This document shows, piece after piece, positions 32,284 to 42,400 of a stretch of 53,471 nt of DNA. A program made the translations under genes and the position numbers. How positions within the stretch are numbered: the first letter of the stretch is position 1; every line of letters starts with the position of its first letter. A model generated the notes under the pieces. The model saw only the letters and a program-made list of their open reading frames with translations. It did no database searches and was not told where the DNA came from. This DNA is from CAZWCX01 sp964632945 (lineage in GTDB: Bacteria; Planctomycetota; MHYJ01; WSZJ01; CAZWCX01), in the NCBI GenBank assembly GCA_964632945.1, contig CAZWCX010000039.1:1-53471 (forward strand), given 5' to 3'.

Positions 32284-32406
32284 GGGAGTTCCTCCTTCAT
32301 CGGTTCGCGCGTCCCGGGGGGCCATCCGTCCCGGAGTCGCGACCCAGTCCATTTTTTCGCCTCCCCACTCGTGCGCCGGGGGGGACCGGCGTCGCGGTAC
32401 GCTCCA

Positions 32407-32421
32407 TGATGCACCGCGTCA
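32407..32421. promoter_or_regulatory. Palindromic operator, downstream copy
   Basis: TGATGC-ACC-GCGTCA, a 6-3-6 imperfect palindrome just downstream of the phasin -10 element. Read on the minus strand it matches the copies at 32435 and 44670 (consensus TRACGC-GST-GCRTYA). Confidence 0.55.
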
Positions 32422-32430
32422 TCCACCCGA

Positions 32431-32459
32431 AGTATAACGCGGTGCGTCATAGATGTCAA
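32431..32459 (-). promoter_or_regulatory. Consensus promoter with embedded operator for the phasin-phaR transcript
   Basis: On the minus strand, TTGACA (32454-32459), 17-nt spacer, TATACT (32431-32436). The palindrome TAACGC-GGT-GCGTCA (32435-32449) fills most of the spacer and overlaps the -10 by 2 nt. A bound repressor would block RNA polymerase. The promoter at 44666-44694 has the same geometry. Confidence 0.75.
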
Positions 32460-32983
32460 CAGGGATTCCGAAAAAAAGCGATGCGTGAACGCCGACGCCC
32501 GCCGGGGCGGTCGCGGCGCCTCCGGCAGACGGCGGCGAAGCCGCGCGCGCAGGCGCGACCGCGAATCGTCCGCGGACCTTGCCGCGTGGGAGAGGGAGGA
32601 GGCCGGCGCGGGTTTCGGGGCGTGCCGCCGTCGCAGGCCCCGGGGCCCGGGCGAACGGGTCGCGCCGCTCCGGCCGGCGCGAAGGGGGGCGACGCAGGTC
32701 CTTCCGGCGGGGGCGAAGCCGAGGGCGGGGCGTGGCCGGGCCCGCCGGATTCATGAAGACGCATCGGCGGCTTCGTGAAGAATCCGCCCGCGGGCCCCTG
32801 GCTGCGCCAACAGCCGGGACCGCGAGGCGACCGGCGCGCGACACGCGGGGTCGCACGCTGGGCGAGGCAGTCCTGCTCCGGATCGCCTTCACGGGCGGCC
32901 GGAGCCGGATGGCTCGCGAACCGCGAAGCGGTTCGGGAATCATCCAGACGAGCCCGCGGCGAGAACGCGCGGCCCCGCGCCGC
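32460..32983. other. Intergenic region without recognisable features
   Basis: About 520 nt of GC-rich sequence between the phasin promoter and the promoter at 32984. Open frames exist on both strands, but none has a ribosome site or protein-like composition. I see no repeat, RNA gene or operator here. Confidence 0.5.
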
Positions 32984-33013
32984 TTGACAGCCTCATGGAA
33001 CCGGCTCTAGAAT
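32984..33013 (+). promoter_or_regulatory. Strong sigma70-type promoter for the pseudokinase-TPR gene
   Basis: TTGACA (32984-32989), 18-nt spacer, TAGAAT (33008-33013). It supports the start at 33067 rather than further upstream. Confidence 0.65.
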
Positions 33014-33066
33014 GCGCCCCCGACCCTCGCTTTTCGCTTCTTCGGTTTCGGGAGGCCGACCTCCGG

Positions 33067-36000
33067 ATGCCCACGCCCCGCCGACGCACAAGCCTCGAGG
33101 ACATTCGGCTCGGGCAGGCTCTCCTGAAGCACCGGCTCCTTTCCGCGACTCGACTTCTCGAGTGCACCCGGCGCGCCGAGGCCGAGGGCGGGTCGCTGGC
33201 GAAGCTGTTGACCCTCACCGGCGAGATCGCCGCTCCGGTCGTCCAGTCCCTCCTCGACGGAACCTACCGCCCCGCGTCGAAACTTACGCCCGCGCGTCCG
33301 GTGACCGATCGGCCCGCGGCAGGCCCTCCGCCGATGCCGCCGGCCCCGACATCCCCCCGAGGGCCCATCCCGATCCCGCCGGTGCCGGAGACCCCGGAAG
33401 AGCCGGAACCCGAGCCCCCGCCGCCCCGTCGCCCCGTGGCGCCGCAGAGTCCGATCCCGCCGGCGGCAACCCAGCCGGACGCCCCCGCACGGTCGTCCAC
33501 GCCATCCGCTCCGTCCGCGGACTTCTCCTCCCTGGACGCCCTTTTCGACGCCCCCGTCTCCGGCTCGCCGGAGCCGTCTCCCCCGGAATCCGCGCATGGG
33601 GCGACGCCGGCCGAAGCGGTGCGCGCGCCCGATCAAACCGGAACCGAATCGGCCGCCGCGGACCCGCCTCCGCAGGAAGCCCTGTCCGGCCTGCCTCCGT
33701 TCGCGGCCGAAGACCGGGCGCAAGACTCCGGGGAGCGTCCCGCGCCCAGGCGGGCCGCGGAGGTCCTCGCGACCGACGCCGCTGCGGGCGCTCCGGATGC
33801 CGTCACGCGGATGAACGATGTCGATGCCACCACCCCCGACCTCGAAACGATCGGGCGGGAAGGGCGCGCGACCGGGGACGCGGCCGATGCGGGCGAACCC
33901 GCGGGTCCCGAAGCGCCGGAGGCGGACGGGACGGTCCGGGCGGGCGGGCGGGAGTCGACCGATGCCGGCGCCGCGGCGGACGCCATTCCGAACCCGCCGG
34001 TCCCGCCGGCGGGCGTCGCCGCAGGGGGGGGACCGGAGGTCGACGAAGTCGAGACCGGGCTCGAACGGGCCTTCGCCCCCGTATCCCCGTCGCCTGCGGC
34101 CGCACCGGCGACGCGCGCGCGGCATCCCGTGCGCCACCCGGGAGTGGATTCTCAGCCCGCCGGTAAGGGGTCGCCGGCGGAGCACGACGGCTCGGCGATG
34201 ACCTCGGCTACCCCCGGCGGGGCCGAGTCCGCGGAGGCTGCCCCGTCGGGGCCGCCCCGGGTCATCGACGAGCACTTCGTGTGTCTCCGACGCGTGTCTG
34301 TCGATAGCCGCCTCGAGTCGTACGCGGTGCAGCACACCACCGACCAGCATTACGGCGTACTTCACCGACTCGAGCAGCGGCCCGACCTCGCCCGCGAAGT
34401 CGAGGCGCTCCGCTCCCGGGCCGCGGCGGTGGAGGAATTCAAGAACCCCTGCGCCGAACGCATGCTCGGGCACGGCACCTGGGAGGGCCGGCTCTATTGG
34501 GTGGAGGAGCGGATCGAGGGGACTCCGCTGGGGGAGTATCTCCGATCCGGTCCGCTTCCCGCCAAGTCCGCCGCCAGCATTCTGGCCGACGTCGCCGAAG
34601 CGCTCGAAGAGGCGCACGCCCACGGCCTGTCGCATGATGCGCTCGAGGCGGACGCGATCGTGCTGACGCCGAGTGGCCGGCCGCGACTGACGGGGTTCTG
34701 CCGGCCGGGTCGCAGCGCGGTCGCGGGTGCGGGGCGCGGCCGGGCGAACCCCGGCGTGCAAGCGGATCTCGACGCCGCCCTGCGGGTGCTCCGGCAAATG
34801 CTGGAGGGAAGCTCCGGACGAGGCCGCGCGGCCGACCCCGTCGACCCGCTCGACCGGGCCCTGACGCAGATTCTGCGGCTGGAGGGCGGGGCGACCTCGG
34901 GGCCGCGATACGACTCGGCCGGACGACTCGCGCGCGATCTGCGCGCGGCCCTGGCCGGGGAACCGGTCCATCCGCCGGGCAGTTCCTCCGTGTGGCGGGT
35001 CCTGTCCGCAATGGTGAGGTGGTTCCGCTTCTCGTGGCTGATCGGGCTGGCCGTGCTGGGCGGCGTCGGCGGGTTCTTCGGCCACGACCAGTACCGGAAG
35101 TGGCGCGAGTTGCAGGCGATGGACGACGTGGACACCTCGATTCGGGCGTACGAGAACGCGATGGCCCCCTATCTGGCGCGCGGTCAGGAATGCCTGAAGC
35201 AGGGGATCGCGGCCCTCGACCAGGGGCACTTCCCGCACGCGGGGCAGACGCTGCGCGAGGCGGCCAAGGAATTCAGCTTCGCGATCGACCTCGCGCCCCG
35301 TTCCTATCTGGCCCACCCCGCCTACATGGGGCGGGCGCGAGCCCGGTACCTGCTCGAGGATTGGGCCGGCGGCGCGGCGGACGCGGACTCCGCGCTGAGC
35401 GTGAATGTGCGGGAAATGGAGGCCCACTACGTGCGCGCGCTCAGCCTCCTGGCGGATCTGCACGGCAAGGTCGGCTGGGTGGAGGCCGGTTCGGGGCGCC
35501 GCCGCTGGCTCGAACCGATCCGCTCCAACGCGGTGGATTCCCTGCGGCGGGAGGCCGGACGATCCCTGGACGAATGCGTACGCACCCTGTCTCCGAGCGA
35601 CCGGACGCAGGGTTGGGGGGGGGCGGCGGTGGCGCTGCATGCCTACCTGCAAGGTCGTAGCGCCGAGGCGCTGCCGCTGCTCCGTCAGGAGTGCGCCAAG
35701 CATCCCGAAAACCGGGCGATCCACGAGGCGCTCGCCTTCCTCCTCGCGGGCACGGCGCCGGTGGACCACGAAACGGCGCTCGGCGTGGCCGGGCATCTGA
35801 TTCGCCGCGTCCCCGACCACGTGCGCGCGTACGCGCTCCGCGCGGAGTTGCACCTGATGAGGGACAATCCGGCCCGGGCGCAGGAGGACATTGCGGAAGC
35901 GATCCGCCGCTCGCCCGAGGAGGGCTGGCTGTACGAAATTCAGGCGAAGGTTCATTTTGCCCGGGGGCGCACGGATCGGGCGCTGGCCGATCTGGAGCAT

Positions 36001-37707
36001 GCGCTTCGCATCGCGCCGGAGTCGCTTTCCGCCCGGCGCATTGCCGGCCGGATCCTGCGACGACTGGGCCGATGGGAGGAAGCGCTCGACCATCTGGGCC
36101 GCGCGCTCGGCGCGGGCCCGTCGCTCGACGCGGAAGTGCGGCTCGAGCGCGGCGCGGTGTTCGAGGCGCTCGGCCGACCGGTCGAGGCGGGGGCGGAGTA
36201 TGCACGCGCGACGGAGGCGGATCCCGGACGCCCGGAGGCCTGGGTCGGCCGGGTCCGTTGCGAGCTTGCGCGCAACGACATGGGCATGGCGGCGACGCTG
36301 ATTCAGCAGGCCCAGGACCTGCACTCGGGCGCGGCCGGGCTGGCGCTGGCGCTGGGCGTGGTTCGCCACAGTCAGAAAGACTGGCGCGGCGCGATCCGCG
36401 CGCTGGACAAGGCGCTGGATCTGGCGCGCGGCGAGCCGGTGGAGGAGGCGGGCGAGCCCGCGCACGCGACTTCGGCCGGCGTGCAGGACGAGCGCGTACG
36501 CTGGGCGGGCCTGGTCCGGTGGCCGTGCCCGGCGGCCGGGATCCTGCATCTGCGCGCGCTCTGTCACCTCGGCGGCGGTGCGCCGGATCTGGCGGAGCGG
36601 GACTGGAACTCCGCGCTGGAGCTGGAGCCGGACTTTCTGCCGGCGCTGTTGGCCCGCTGCGAACTTGCTCTGGAGAACGGGCGCTCGGGATTGGCCCTGC
36701 AGGACGCGCGCCGCATCGTGCACCTGCAGCCGCGCAGCCCCCGCGCTCTCGTGTTGCGCGCCCGCGCGCTGGAACGGACCGGCGAGCTCGCCGCCGCCAA
36801 GGCCGACCTGGATGCCGCGCTCGCGGCCGCGCCGGAAGACCCGGATGCGAGTCTTCAGCGCGGGCTCCTTCATCTGACCCGCGGCAATCCGGACGATGCG
36901 ATTCGGGACTTCGACCGGGTGGTCCAGCGCTTTCCGCAGTGGGCCCGCCCCTGGGCCCTGCGCGCGGGCGCGGAGTCCGCGCGCGGCAACGTCCGCCGCG
37001 CCCGCGAGGACTTCGAGACCGCCCTGTCCCTCGATCCGCGGTTGCCGGAGGCGCACCTGGGGCTCGCCCGGCTCCACCTCGACGCAGGCCGCCCGGGGGA
37101 TGCGCTGGCGGCCCTGGACCGCGCCCTGCGCGCGCTGCCGGACGATACCTCGCTGCGCGCGGCGCGCGCGGATCATCACGTCAAGGCCGGCCGCTTCGCG
37201 GAGGCGCTCAAGGACTACGACGCCGCGGTCGCGCTGCGGCCCGGCGATCCCGTGCTGCTGACCAACCGCGGCGCCGCCTGCCAGGCAACCGGACGATTCG
37301 ACCTCGCGCTCGCCGACTACACCCGATCGATTGAACTCGCGCCGGAGTTCGTCGCCGCATGGCTCAACCGCGGACTTCTCCATCTGGCCGAGCATCGCCT
37401 CGACGACGCGCGCCGGGACCTGGACCGGGCGCTCGACCTGCGGCCGAATTTCCACGAAGCCTACCTCGCCCGGGCCCGCGCGCGGGAGGAGGCAGGGTCC
37501 TTCCCGGAGGCCCTCTCCGACTACAGCGAGGCGATTCGCTGCCGTCCCAACGCGGCAACGGCGTACGTGAGCCGCGCGCTCGTGAGGGTGCGCCTGGGCA
37601 AGGATGACGAGGCGCGGGCGGACCTGGAACGCGCGTTGCGCATCGATCCCAGCCTGTCGAGCGCCATCGCGCCCGAACTGAAGGAAGTTCTTGCGCCGCG
37701 TCGCTAG
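33067..37707 (+). CDS. Transmembrane pseudokinase with large TPR region
   Basis: 1546 residues from ATG 33067. The N-terminus (about 10-70) has DIRLGQALLKHRLLSATRLL, a half-MshEN-like helical motif. A Pro/Ala/acid-rich low-complexity stretch runs to about 395. A kinase-like fold follows (about 400-636), but the catalytic loop reads LSHDALEADAI in place of HRDLKPxN, DFG reads TGF, and there is no glycine loop, so it should not transfer phosphate. After a membrane helix (about 655-672, WLIGLAVLGGVGGFF) come many TPRs up to the C-terminus, such as PDDAIRDFDRVVQRFPQWAR. It may act as a scaffold or as an allosteric partner of the active kinases. It is followed after 30 nt by an exported protein gene. 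Confidence 0.85.
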   Translation: MPTPRRRTSLEDIRLGQALLKHRLLSATRLLECTRRAEAEGGSLAKLLTLTGEIAAPVVQSLLDGTYRPASKLTPARPVTDRPAAGPPPMPPAPTSPRGPIPIPPVPETPEEPEPEPPPPRRPVAPQSPIPPAATQPDAPARSSTPSAPSADFSSLDALFDAPVSGSPEPSPPESAHGATPAEAVRAPDQTGTESAAADPPPQEALSGLPPFAAEDRAQDSGERPAPRRAAEVLATDAAAGAPDAVTRMNDVDATTPDLETIGREGRATGDAADAGEPAGPEAPEADGTVRAGGRESTDAGAAADAIPNPPVPPAGVAAGGGPEVDEVETGLERAFAPVSPSPAAAPATRARHPVRHPGVDSQPAGKGSPAEHDGSAMTSATPGGAESAEAAPSGPPRVIDEHFVCLRRVSVDSRLESYAVQHTTDQHYGVLHRLEQRPDLAREVEALRSRAAAVEEFKNPCAERMLGHGTWEGRLYWVEERIEGTPLGEYLRSGPLPAKSAASILADVAEALEEAHAHGLSHDALEADAIVLTPSGRPRLTGFCRPGRSAVAGAGRGRANPGVQADLDAALRVLRQMLEGSSGRGRAADPVDPLDRALTQILRLEGGATSGPRYDSAGRLARDLRAALAGEPVHPPGSSSVWRVLSAMVRWFRFSWLIGLAVLGGVGGFFGHDQYRKWRELQAMDDVDTSIRAYENAMAPYLARGQECLKQGIAALDQGHFPHAGQTLREAAKEFSFAIDLAPRSYLAHPAYMGRARARYLLEDWAGGAADADSALSVNVREMEAHYVRALSLLADLHGKVGWVEAGSGRRRWLEPIRSNAVDSLRREAGRSLDECVRTLSPSDRTQGWGGAAVALHAYLQGRSAEALPLLRQECAKHPENRAIHEALAFLLAGTAPVDHETALGVAGHLIRRVPDHVRAYALRAELHLMRDNPARAQEDIAEAIRRSPEEGWLYEIQAKVHFARGRTDRALADLEHALRIAPESLSARRIAGRILRRLGRWEEALDHLGRALGAGPSLDAEVRLERGAVFEALGRPVEAGAEYARATEADPGRPEAWVGRVRCELARNDMGMAATLIQQAQDLHSGAAGLALALGVVRHSQKDWRGAIRALDKALDLARGEPVEEAGEPAHATSAGVQDERVRWAGLVRWPCPAAGILHLRALCHLGGGAPDLAERDWNSALELEPDFLPALLARCELALENGRSGLALQDARRIVHLQPRSPRALVLRARALERTGELAAAKADLDAALAAAPEDPDASLQRGLLHLTRGNPDDAIRDFDRVVQRFPQWARPWALRAGAESARGNVRRAREDFETALSLDPRLPEAHLGLARLHLDAGRPGDALAALDRALRALPDDTSLRAARADHHVKAGRFAEALKDYDAAVALRPGDPVLLTNRGAACQATGRFDLALADYTRSIELAPEFVAAWLNRGLLHLAEHRLDDARRDLDRALDLRPNFHEAYLARARAREEAGSFPEALSDYSEAIRCRPNAATAYVSRALVRVRLGKDDEARADLERALRIDPSLSSAIAPELKEVLAPRR

Positions 37708-37737
37708 GCCGCATCGGCCGCACGCAGGAGGTGAAAG

Positions 37738-38496
37738 ATGATCCGTCTCCGATCCCTCATCCTCGGCGGAGTCACGGCCGCCCTGTGCGTCGCCGGCGCG
37801 GCTCTCCCCGCTTCTGCCCAGGACGCCCCGCCCGCGGAGTCGAAACCCGCGGAGCCGGTTCCTTCCCAGGAAACGCCCGCCGCCCCGGACACCGGAATCC
37901 CGTCCGATCCCGCTGCGGCCGGACCGGACACGACCGAGGACGCCTCCCTGTGGCGGACCCGCACACCTGCCGCGTACGAGACGTGGCGGCCGATCAAGCG
38001 GGAAGAGTGGGATCTGCGGCTCCAGAACGCCCTCATCAACCTCCGCTGGCGCTGCACCGAAGGGCCCTGGAGCCCCGAAGAGGTCCAGGAGGTCGTCGAT
38101 TCCCTGGAGCGGGCCATCCGGTGGGGCGTTTCACCGGACCTCGCCTTGTCGTTCGCCCAGCGCTGCGTGCAGTGGCGATTCACCGCGCACGACTCCAAGC
38201 GCATCTTGTGGTCGCTGACCCAGGCCGTCCGCTCGGACGGGAAGTGCGCCAACATCAGCGACCTCATGGACGAGACCTTTCAGAGCAACTATCGCGGGGA
38301 CGACCTCGTGAATGCGCTCTTCTTCGAAATCCGCAAGCGGCGCAACTTCGAGGAGGGGCTCATTCCGCAGGAGGAACGGCGCAAGCGCGAGCGCCGCGAA
38401 GCCGAGGCGCGGGCGGTCAAGGAAGCGGAACGGAAGGCCGCCGAAGAGCGCGCGAAGGGCGAAGAGGGCAGCAAGCCGGATCCCCGCAAGCGATAG
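37738..38496 (+). CDS. Exported hypothetical protein with charged C-terminal helix
   Basis: 252 residues. AGGAGGTG precedes ATG 37738. The signal peptide is LILGGVTAALCVAGAALPAS-AQ. A Pro/Ala-rich linker, a compact helical core with two Cys (WRCTEGPWSPEEVQEVVDSL; FAQRCVQW) and a very charged C-terminal helix (ERRKRERREAEARAVKEAER) follow. I do not recognise the family. Placed 30 nt after the pseudokinase gene, it is probably in the same transcript and may be its periplasmic partner. Confidence 0.7.
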   Translation: MIRLRSLILGGVTAALCVAGAALPASAQDAPPAESKPAEPVPSQETPAAPDTGIPSDPAAAGPDTTEDASLWRTRTPAAYETWRPIKREEWDLRLQNALINLRWRCTEGPWSPEEVQEVVDSLERAIRWGVSPDLALSFAQRCVQWRFTAHDSKRILWSLTQAVRSDGKCANISDLMDETFQSNYRGDDLVNALFFEIRKRRNFEEGLIPQEERRKRERREAEARAVKEAERKAAEERAKGEEGSKPDPRKR

Positions 38497-38550
38497 CGGC
38501 CCGACGGCGCGTCTCGTCGCCCCAACCGCACCGACGCCGGAAACCGCGCG

Positions 38551-39279
38551 TCACCGCCCGACGAGCAGCCCCTCGATCCCCCGGATCGTCTCTTTCCGGC
38601 CCGCGGATACGACGGCCGGCGTCTCTTCCATGACCGCGAGTCCGCGCAGTCGCCCCGCGTCCACGTCCATGCGCACCGTCAGGCCCGACTCCGTCGTGAA
38701 GAACAGCCGGCCTTCGTCGTCGGCGAAAAGGCCCGTCAGGTCGTTGTCGACCAGGCCCGGACTCTTTCGCCCCGCCGCCTCCGCGACCGCATCCAGTCTT
38801 CGACTCGTTCCCCAGCGGTCATCGTGGGAGTCGAAGATGGGCCGCGACTGACCGGTCCATGGATCCAGCCATACGATCCGTGAGGACCAGTCGGCGCTGC
38901 GACTGACCTGCCGGATGAGGCCGAAGATCATCAGGGTCGGATTCTGCGAGAGGGCGTCCGGTTGCGGCTCCTTCCACTCTTCCAGGAGGACGAGAATGCC
39001 ACGACCCCAGGGTGCGGGGAGAACGGAACGGACCGATACGTCCGACCCGAGCGACCGCTCCAGCGGTGGCTCCTCCAGGTCCGGGCCGAATACATAGACC
39101 CGACCTCGCTCGGTCACGAGGATGGTGGAATCTTCCGGATCGGGAACGCGCATTGCCGCCTGCGCAGTCGCCTCCTCGGGGACCTCGCGGGGAGCCTGCG
39201 CCGGCGTACTCTGGCATCCGGCGCCCAGCCGGCAGAGGACGCCGATGCCCAGGATGAGGACCCAGGTTGCGACTCTCAT
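38551..39279 (-). CDS. Putative lipoprotein, beta-propeller-like
   Basis: 242 residues from ATG 39279. The N-terminus (MRVATWVLILGIGVLCRLGAGC) looks like a lipoprotein signal, although the residue at -3 is Gly rather than the usual Leu. The mature part has spaced strands such as STILVTERGRVYVFGPD, RIVWLDPWTGQSRPIF, LTGLFADDEGRLFFTTESG and RMDVDAGRLRGLAV, typical of NHL/PQQ-like propeller blades, but only about four can be made out. Function unknown. It is divergent from the kinase gene at 39481 and convergent with the exported protein gene before it. Confidence 0.6.
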   Translation of the reverse strand: MRVATWVLILGIGVLCRLGAGCQSTPAQAPREVPEEATAQAAMRVPDPEDSTILVTERGRVYVFGPDLEEPPLERSLGSDVSVRSVLPAPWGRGILVLLEEWKEPQPDALSQNPTLMIFGLIRQVSRSADWSSRIVWLDPWTGQSRPIFDSHDDRWGTSRRLDAVAEAAGRKSPGLVDNDLTGLFADDEGRLFFTTESGLTVRMDVDAGRLRGLAVMEETPAVVSAGRKETIRGIEGLLVGR

Positions 39280-39387
39280 GGATCGTCTTTCTGGACGGTG
39301 GACCCCGTGGCATTCCGCACGCACTTTGTCCCTCTGATGTTTTCAACCCGGGACCCGCCGATTATCCTGCAGAAATCCGGCCCTGGA

Positions 39388-39417
39388 TTGACCATTGCGC
39401 GATACTTTGGGTATAAG
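39388..39417 (+). promoter_or_regulatory. Candidate sigma70-type promoter for the kinase gene
   Basis: TTGACC (39388-39393), 18-nt spacer, TATAAG (39412-39417), in a locally AT-richer stretch. The transcript would have a leader of about 57 nt before ATG 39481. Confidence 0.6.
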
Positions 39418-39480
39418 CTGGAGAATTGTCATTTGCGACCCCGCCAACTCCTTGTTCGTGAAGGGATTGAGTCTCCCGCG

Positions 39481-42400
39481 ATGACGCAGGCAACGATCGC
39501 CGACCGGCAGCGATTCGGCGAAATCCTCGTCGAAATGGGTCTGGTCACGCCCGCCGATGTCGCAACGGCGCTACACCGCCAGGCCGAAATGCGGCAGGGG
39601 GGAGAAAACGCGCGCCTGGGGGTGCTCCTGGTCGAGATGGGGTGCGTGGGCGCGGAACTCGTCTTGGTGGCATTGAGTCGCCAGGGAAAGCGACTGCTTC
39701 GGTGCCCAGGCTGCGACCGGTCCTGGAATGTGCAGGGAGACGGGGGCGGTCGGGAGGACTGTCCGGATTGCGGGCAGGCCCTGGTCCCGCCGTCCTCGGA
39801 GGCGGAACTGCTCCGCGCGCTGGCGGCGTTCGGGACCCGGTCGGGGGCGTCCGTCACGGGAGGTGGAGGGGGGCCGGGCACCACGAGTTCGGGCCGGGTT
39901 CCTGCGGGGGCACCACCCTCGCCGGGGTCGCACTTCGGGCGCTACCGCCTCGAACGGATGCTGGGCGAAGGCGGGATGGGGCAGGTGTGGAAGGCCTGGG
40001 ACACCGGGCTGGAGCGGTGGATTGCGCTGAAGTGGATTCGCGAGGGCCTGTATGAGCGCGCGACCGGGAGGGAGCGGTTCGAGCGAGAGGCGCGGGCCTG
40101 CGCCGGGCTTCGCCACCCCGGATTGGTTTCGGTGCTCGACATCGGGGAGTGCGAAGGCCGCCGCTACCTGACGATGGAGTACGTGGAAGGGCCCACCCTT
40201 TCGGAGCGTTGGCGGGCGGACGGGGAGACCCGCCGGGCCGGGGGGGCGATCGAGGTGGTCCGGCTTCGTGAGCAGGTGGAACTCTTGGCTCAGGTGGCGG
40301 CGGCCGCGGATTACGCCCACCGGAGCGGAGTCCTGCACCGGGACCTCAAGCCCTCGAACGTCCTGATCGATGCCGCGGGGCGGGCCCGGGTGACCGACTT
40401 CGGACTGGCCCGGGACCTGGGGGCGACGGTTGCGCCGGGACTCACTCTCGCCGGGCAGGCGGTCGGGTCTCCCTGTTACATGAGTCCCGAGCAGGCTGCC
40501 GGGGAGTCGAATCGCCTCGCCCCGACCACGGACGTGTGGGCGCTCGGAGTGATGCTGTATGAGGCCCTGACCGGACGGACTCCGTTTGAGGACGCCGGGG
40601 AAGTCGTCGCGGTCATGCGCGCGGTGGTGGAGCAGGAGCCGGTCGCGCCGCGCGCATGCTGCCCCGGGGTGCCGCGCGAGCTCGAGGCGATCGCCCTGCG
40701 CGCGCTGGAAAAGGAACCGTCGGCGCGCATTCCGACCGCCGGCGCGTTCGAGGACGAACTGCGCCGGTGGCTCCGGGGGGAGCCGGTCCAGACTCCGCTG
40801 CGTACTCGTTCCGGGCGCATCGGACGCTGGGTACGAAGGCGGTCTGGGATCTTCGCCGGGACCACCATCGCGGTCCTGGCGGCGCTGGCGATCGTGATCG
40901 GGGCGGCGGCCTTGGAGCAGCGGGCCGCGGAACAGGTTCGCGCCATGCTCGAAGAGGTCGGTCGCTCGGTGGAAGCGTTCGAAGACTCCGTGATGCGCAC
41001 CCCGATGACCCCGGAGGCGCGGGTAGCTCTGGCCGAGCAGCCGATGGCGCTGCTGGCGACCCTCGGGCGTCTGACCGGAGAGTCGGGAATGGTGGCCGCC
41101 TGGCGGGCCCGACTGCTCCACCTCCAGGGTCGCGGGGTCGAAGCGGACGCCGAACTCGAACGGGCGCTCGCGCTTGCGCCGGACGATCCGCGGCCGCGTT
41201 ACTTTCGCGGCTTGCGGGCGTTGGAGGCGTACGGCAATCTGCGTGGGATGCCCACGTTCCATGTCGGCCTGGGATTCGTGAAGATCGATGCCGGGCGGGA
41301 GGACACGGAGGCAGAGGAGTCCCTGCGCGAGCGTGGACTGGCGGATCTGGAAATTGCCCTTGAACGCTCCGCGGGAGTGCTCGAAGGTCGGGAGTCCCGG
41401 ACCGCTCGTGCCCTGGGTTACCTGTATTCCCCGCGGAAGGACGGTTTCGCCGAGGCCCTTGCCCTGCTCGACGGGGAGGAGCACCCGGCCGCCTGGCGAC
41501 TGCGCGGGCTGGCGCTCTTCTATCTGGGGCGGGCCGACGAGGCGGCGGAGGCGTTTACCCGGGCCCTCGAGGTGTGGCCGGAGGACCTGGTCGCCCGGCG
41601 CCATCGCGGCTTGGCCCGGATGAGCCTCGGGCTGGCCCGAACCGGACCGGGAGGCGATCCGGACCGGGATTTCGAATCTGCGGCGGGGGACTTTCAGATC
41701 CTGGTCGATCGCGATCCCCTCGGTCTTGACGGTCATGCGTATCTCGGAATTCTCTCCGCGCTCAGGGGCAGGGTCGCCGACCGGCGGGGGGCGGATCCGC
41801 GCGAGTGGTTCGAGCGGGCGGTGCGCTCCCTGGGCGTCGCGTGTGAACGAACGCGCGGGGCGGATACGGAGCGGGGGAACCGATCCCGGGTTCTGGTCGA
41901 GTGGGCCGATGCCGACGGCAATCGGGGAGTGGACCCAATGCCCCGTCTGCGCCTGGCCCTGGCGGACTGCGAGGAAGCGCTGCGGCAGCAGCCCGGGTCG
42001 GTGCGTTGGCGGGTCTTGCGCGGATCGATTCACAGACGGATCGCCGCGGTGGAGGGTGCCCACGGCCGTGACCCTCGGGAGGGGCTGCTTCGGGCGATTC
42101 GCGACGGGGAGGTCGCCATCGAGGCGGGCCCGGGCATTGCGGAGGCCTGGATCGAGCGGGGTCAGGCGCGCATGGACTTTGCGGAGGCCGACGGGCATCG
42201 CGGCGGGGATCCGCGCGCCGATCTCCGCCGCGCGGTGGCCGATTTCGATGCGGCGTTGGGATGCGATCCCGGACAGGTCGGGGCGGTGAATGCGCGCGGG
42301 GTCGCGCACATGATCCTGGCGAGGGCCGAGACGGCGCGGGGGGGCGACGCGACCTCGATCCTCGCGGATGCGGAGCGCGATTTCACGGCCGTGCTCCAGC

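Noticed and set aside
32460..32983. Short overlapping open frames in the region before the pseudokinase promoter
   Set aside because: No ribosome sites and no protein-like pattern; overlapping on both strands as expected for random GC-rich DNA.
33007..37455. Minus-strand open frame antisense to the pseudokinase gene
   Set aside because: Codon bias and the TPR pattern support the plus strand; the antisense product is low-complexity Arg/Pro/Gly.
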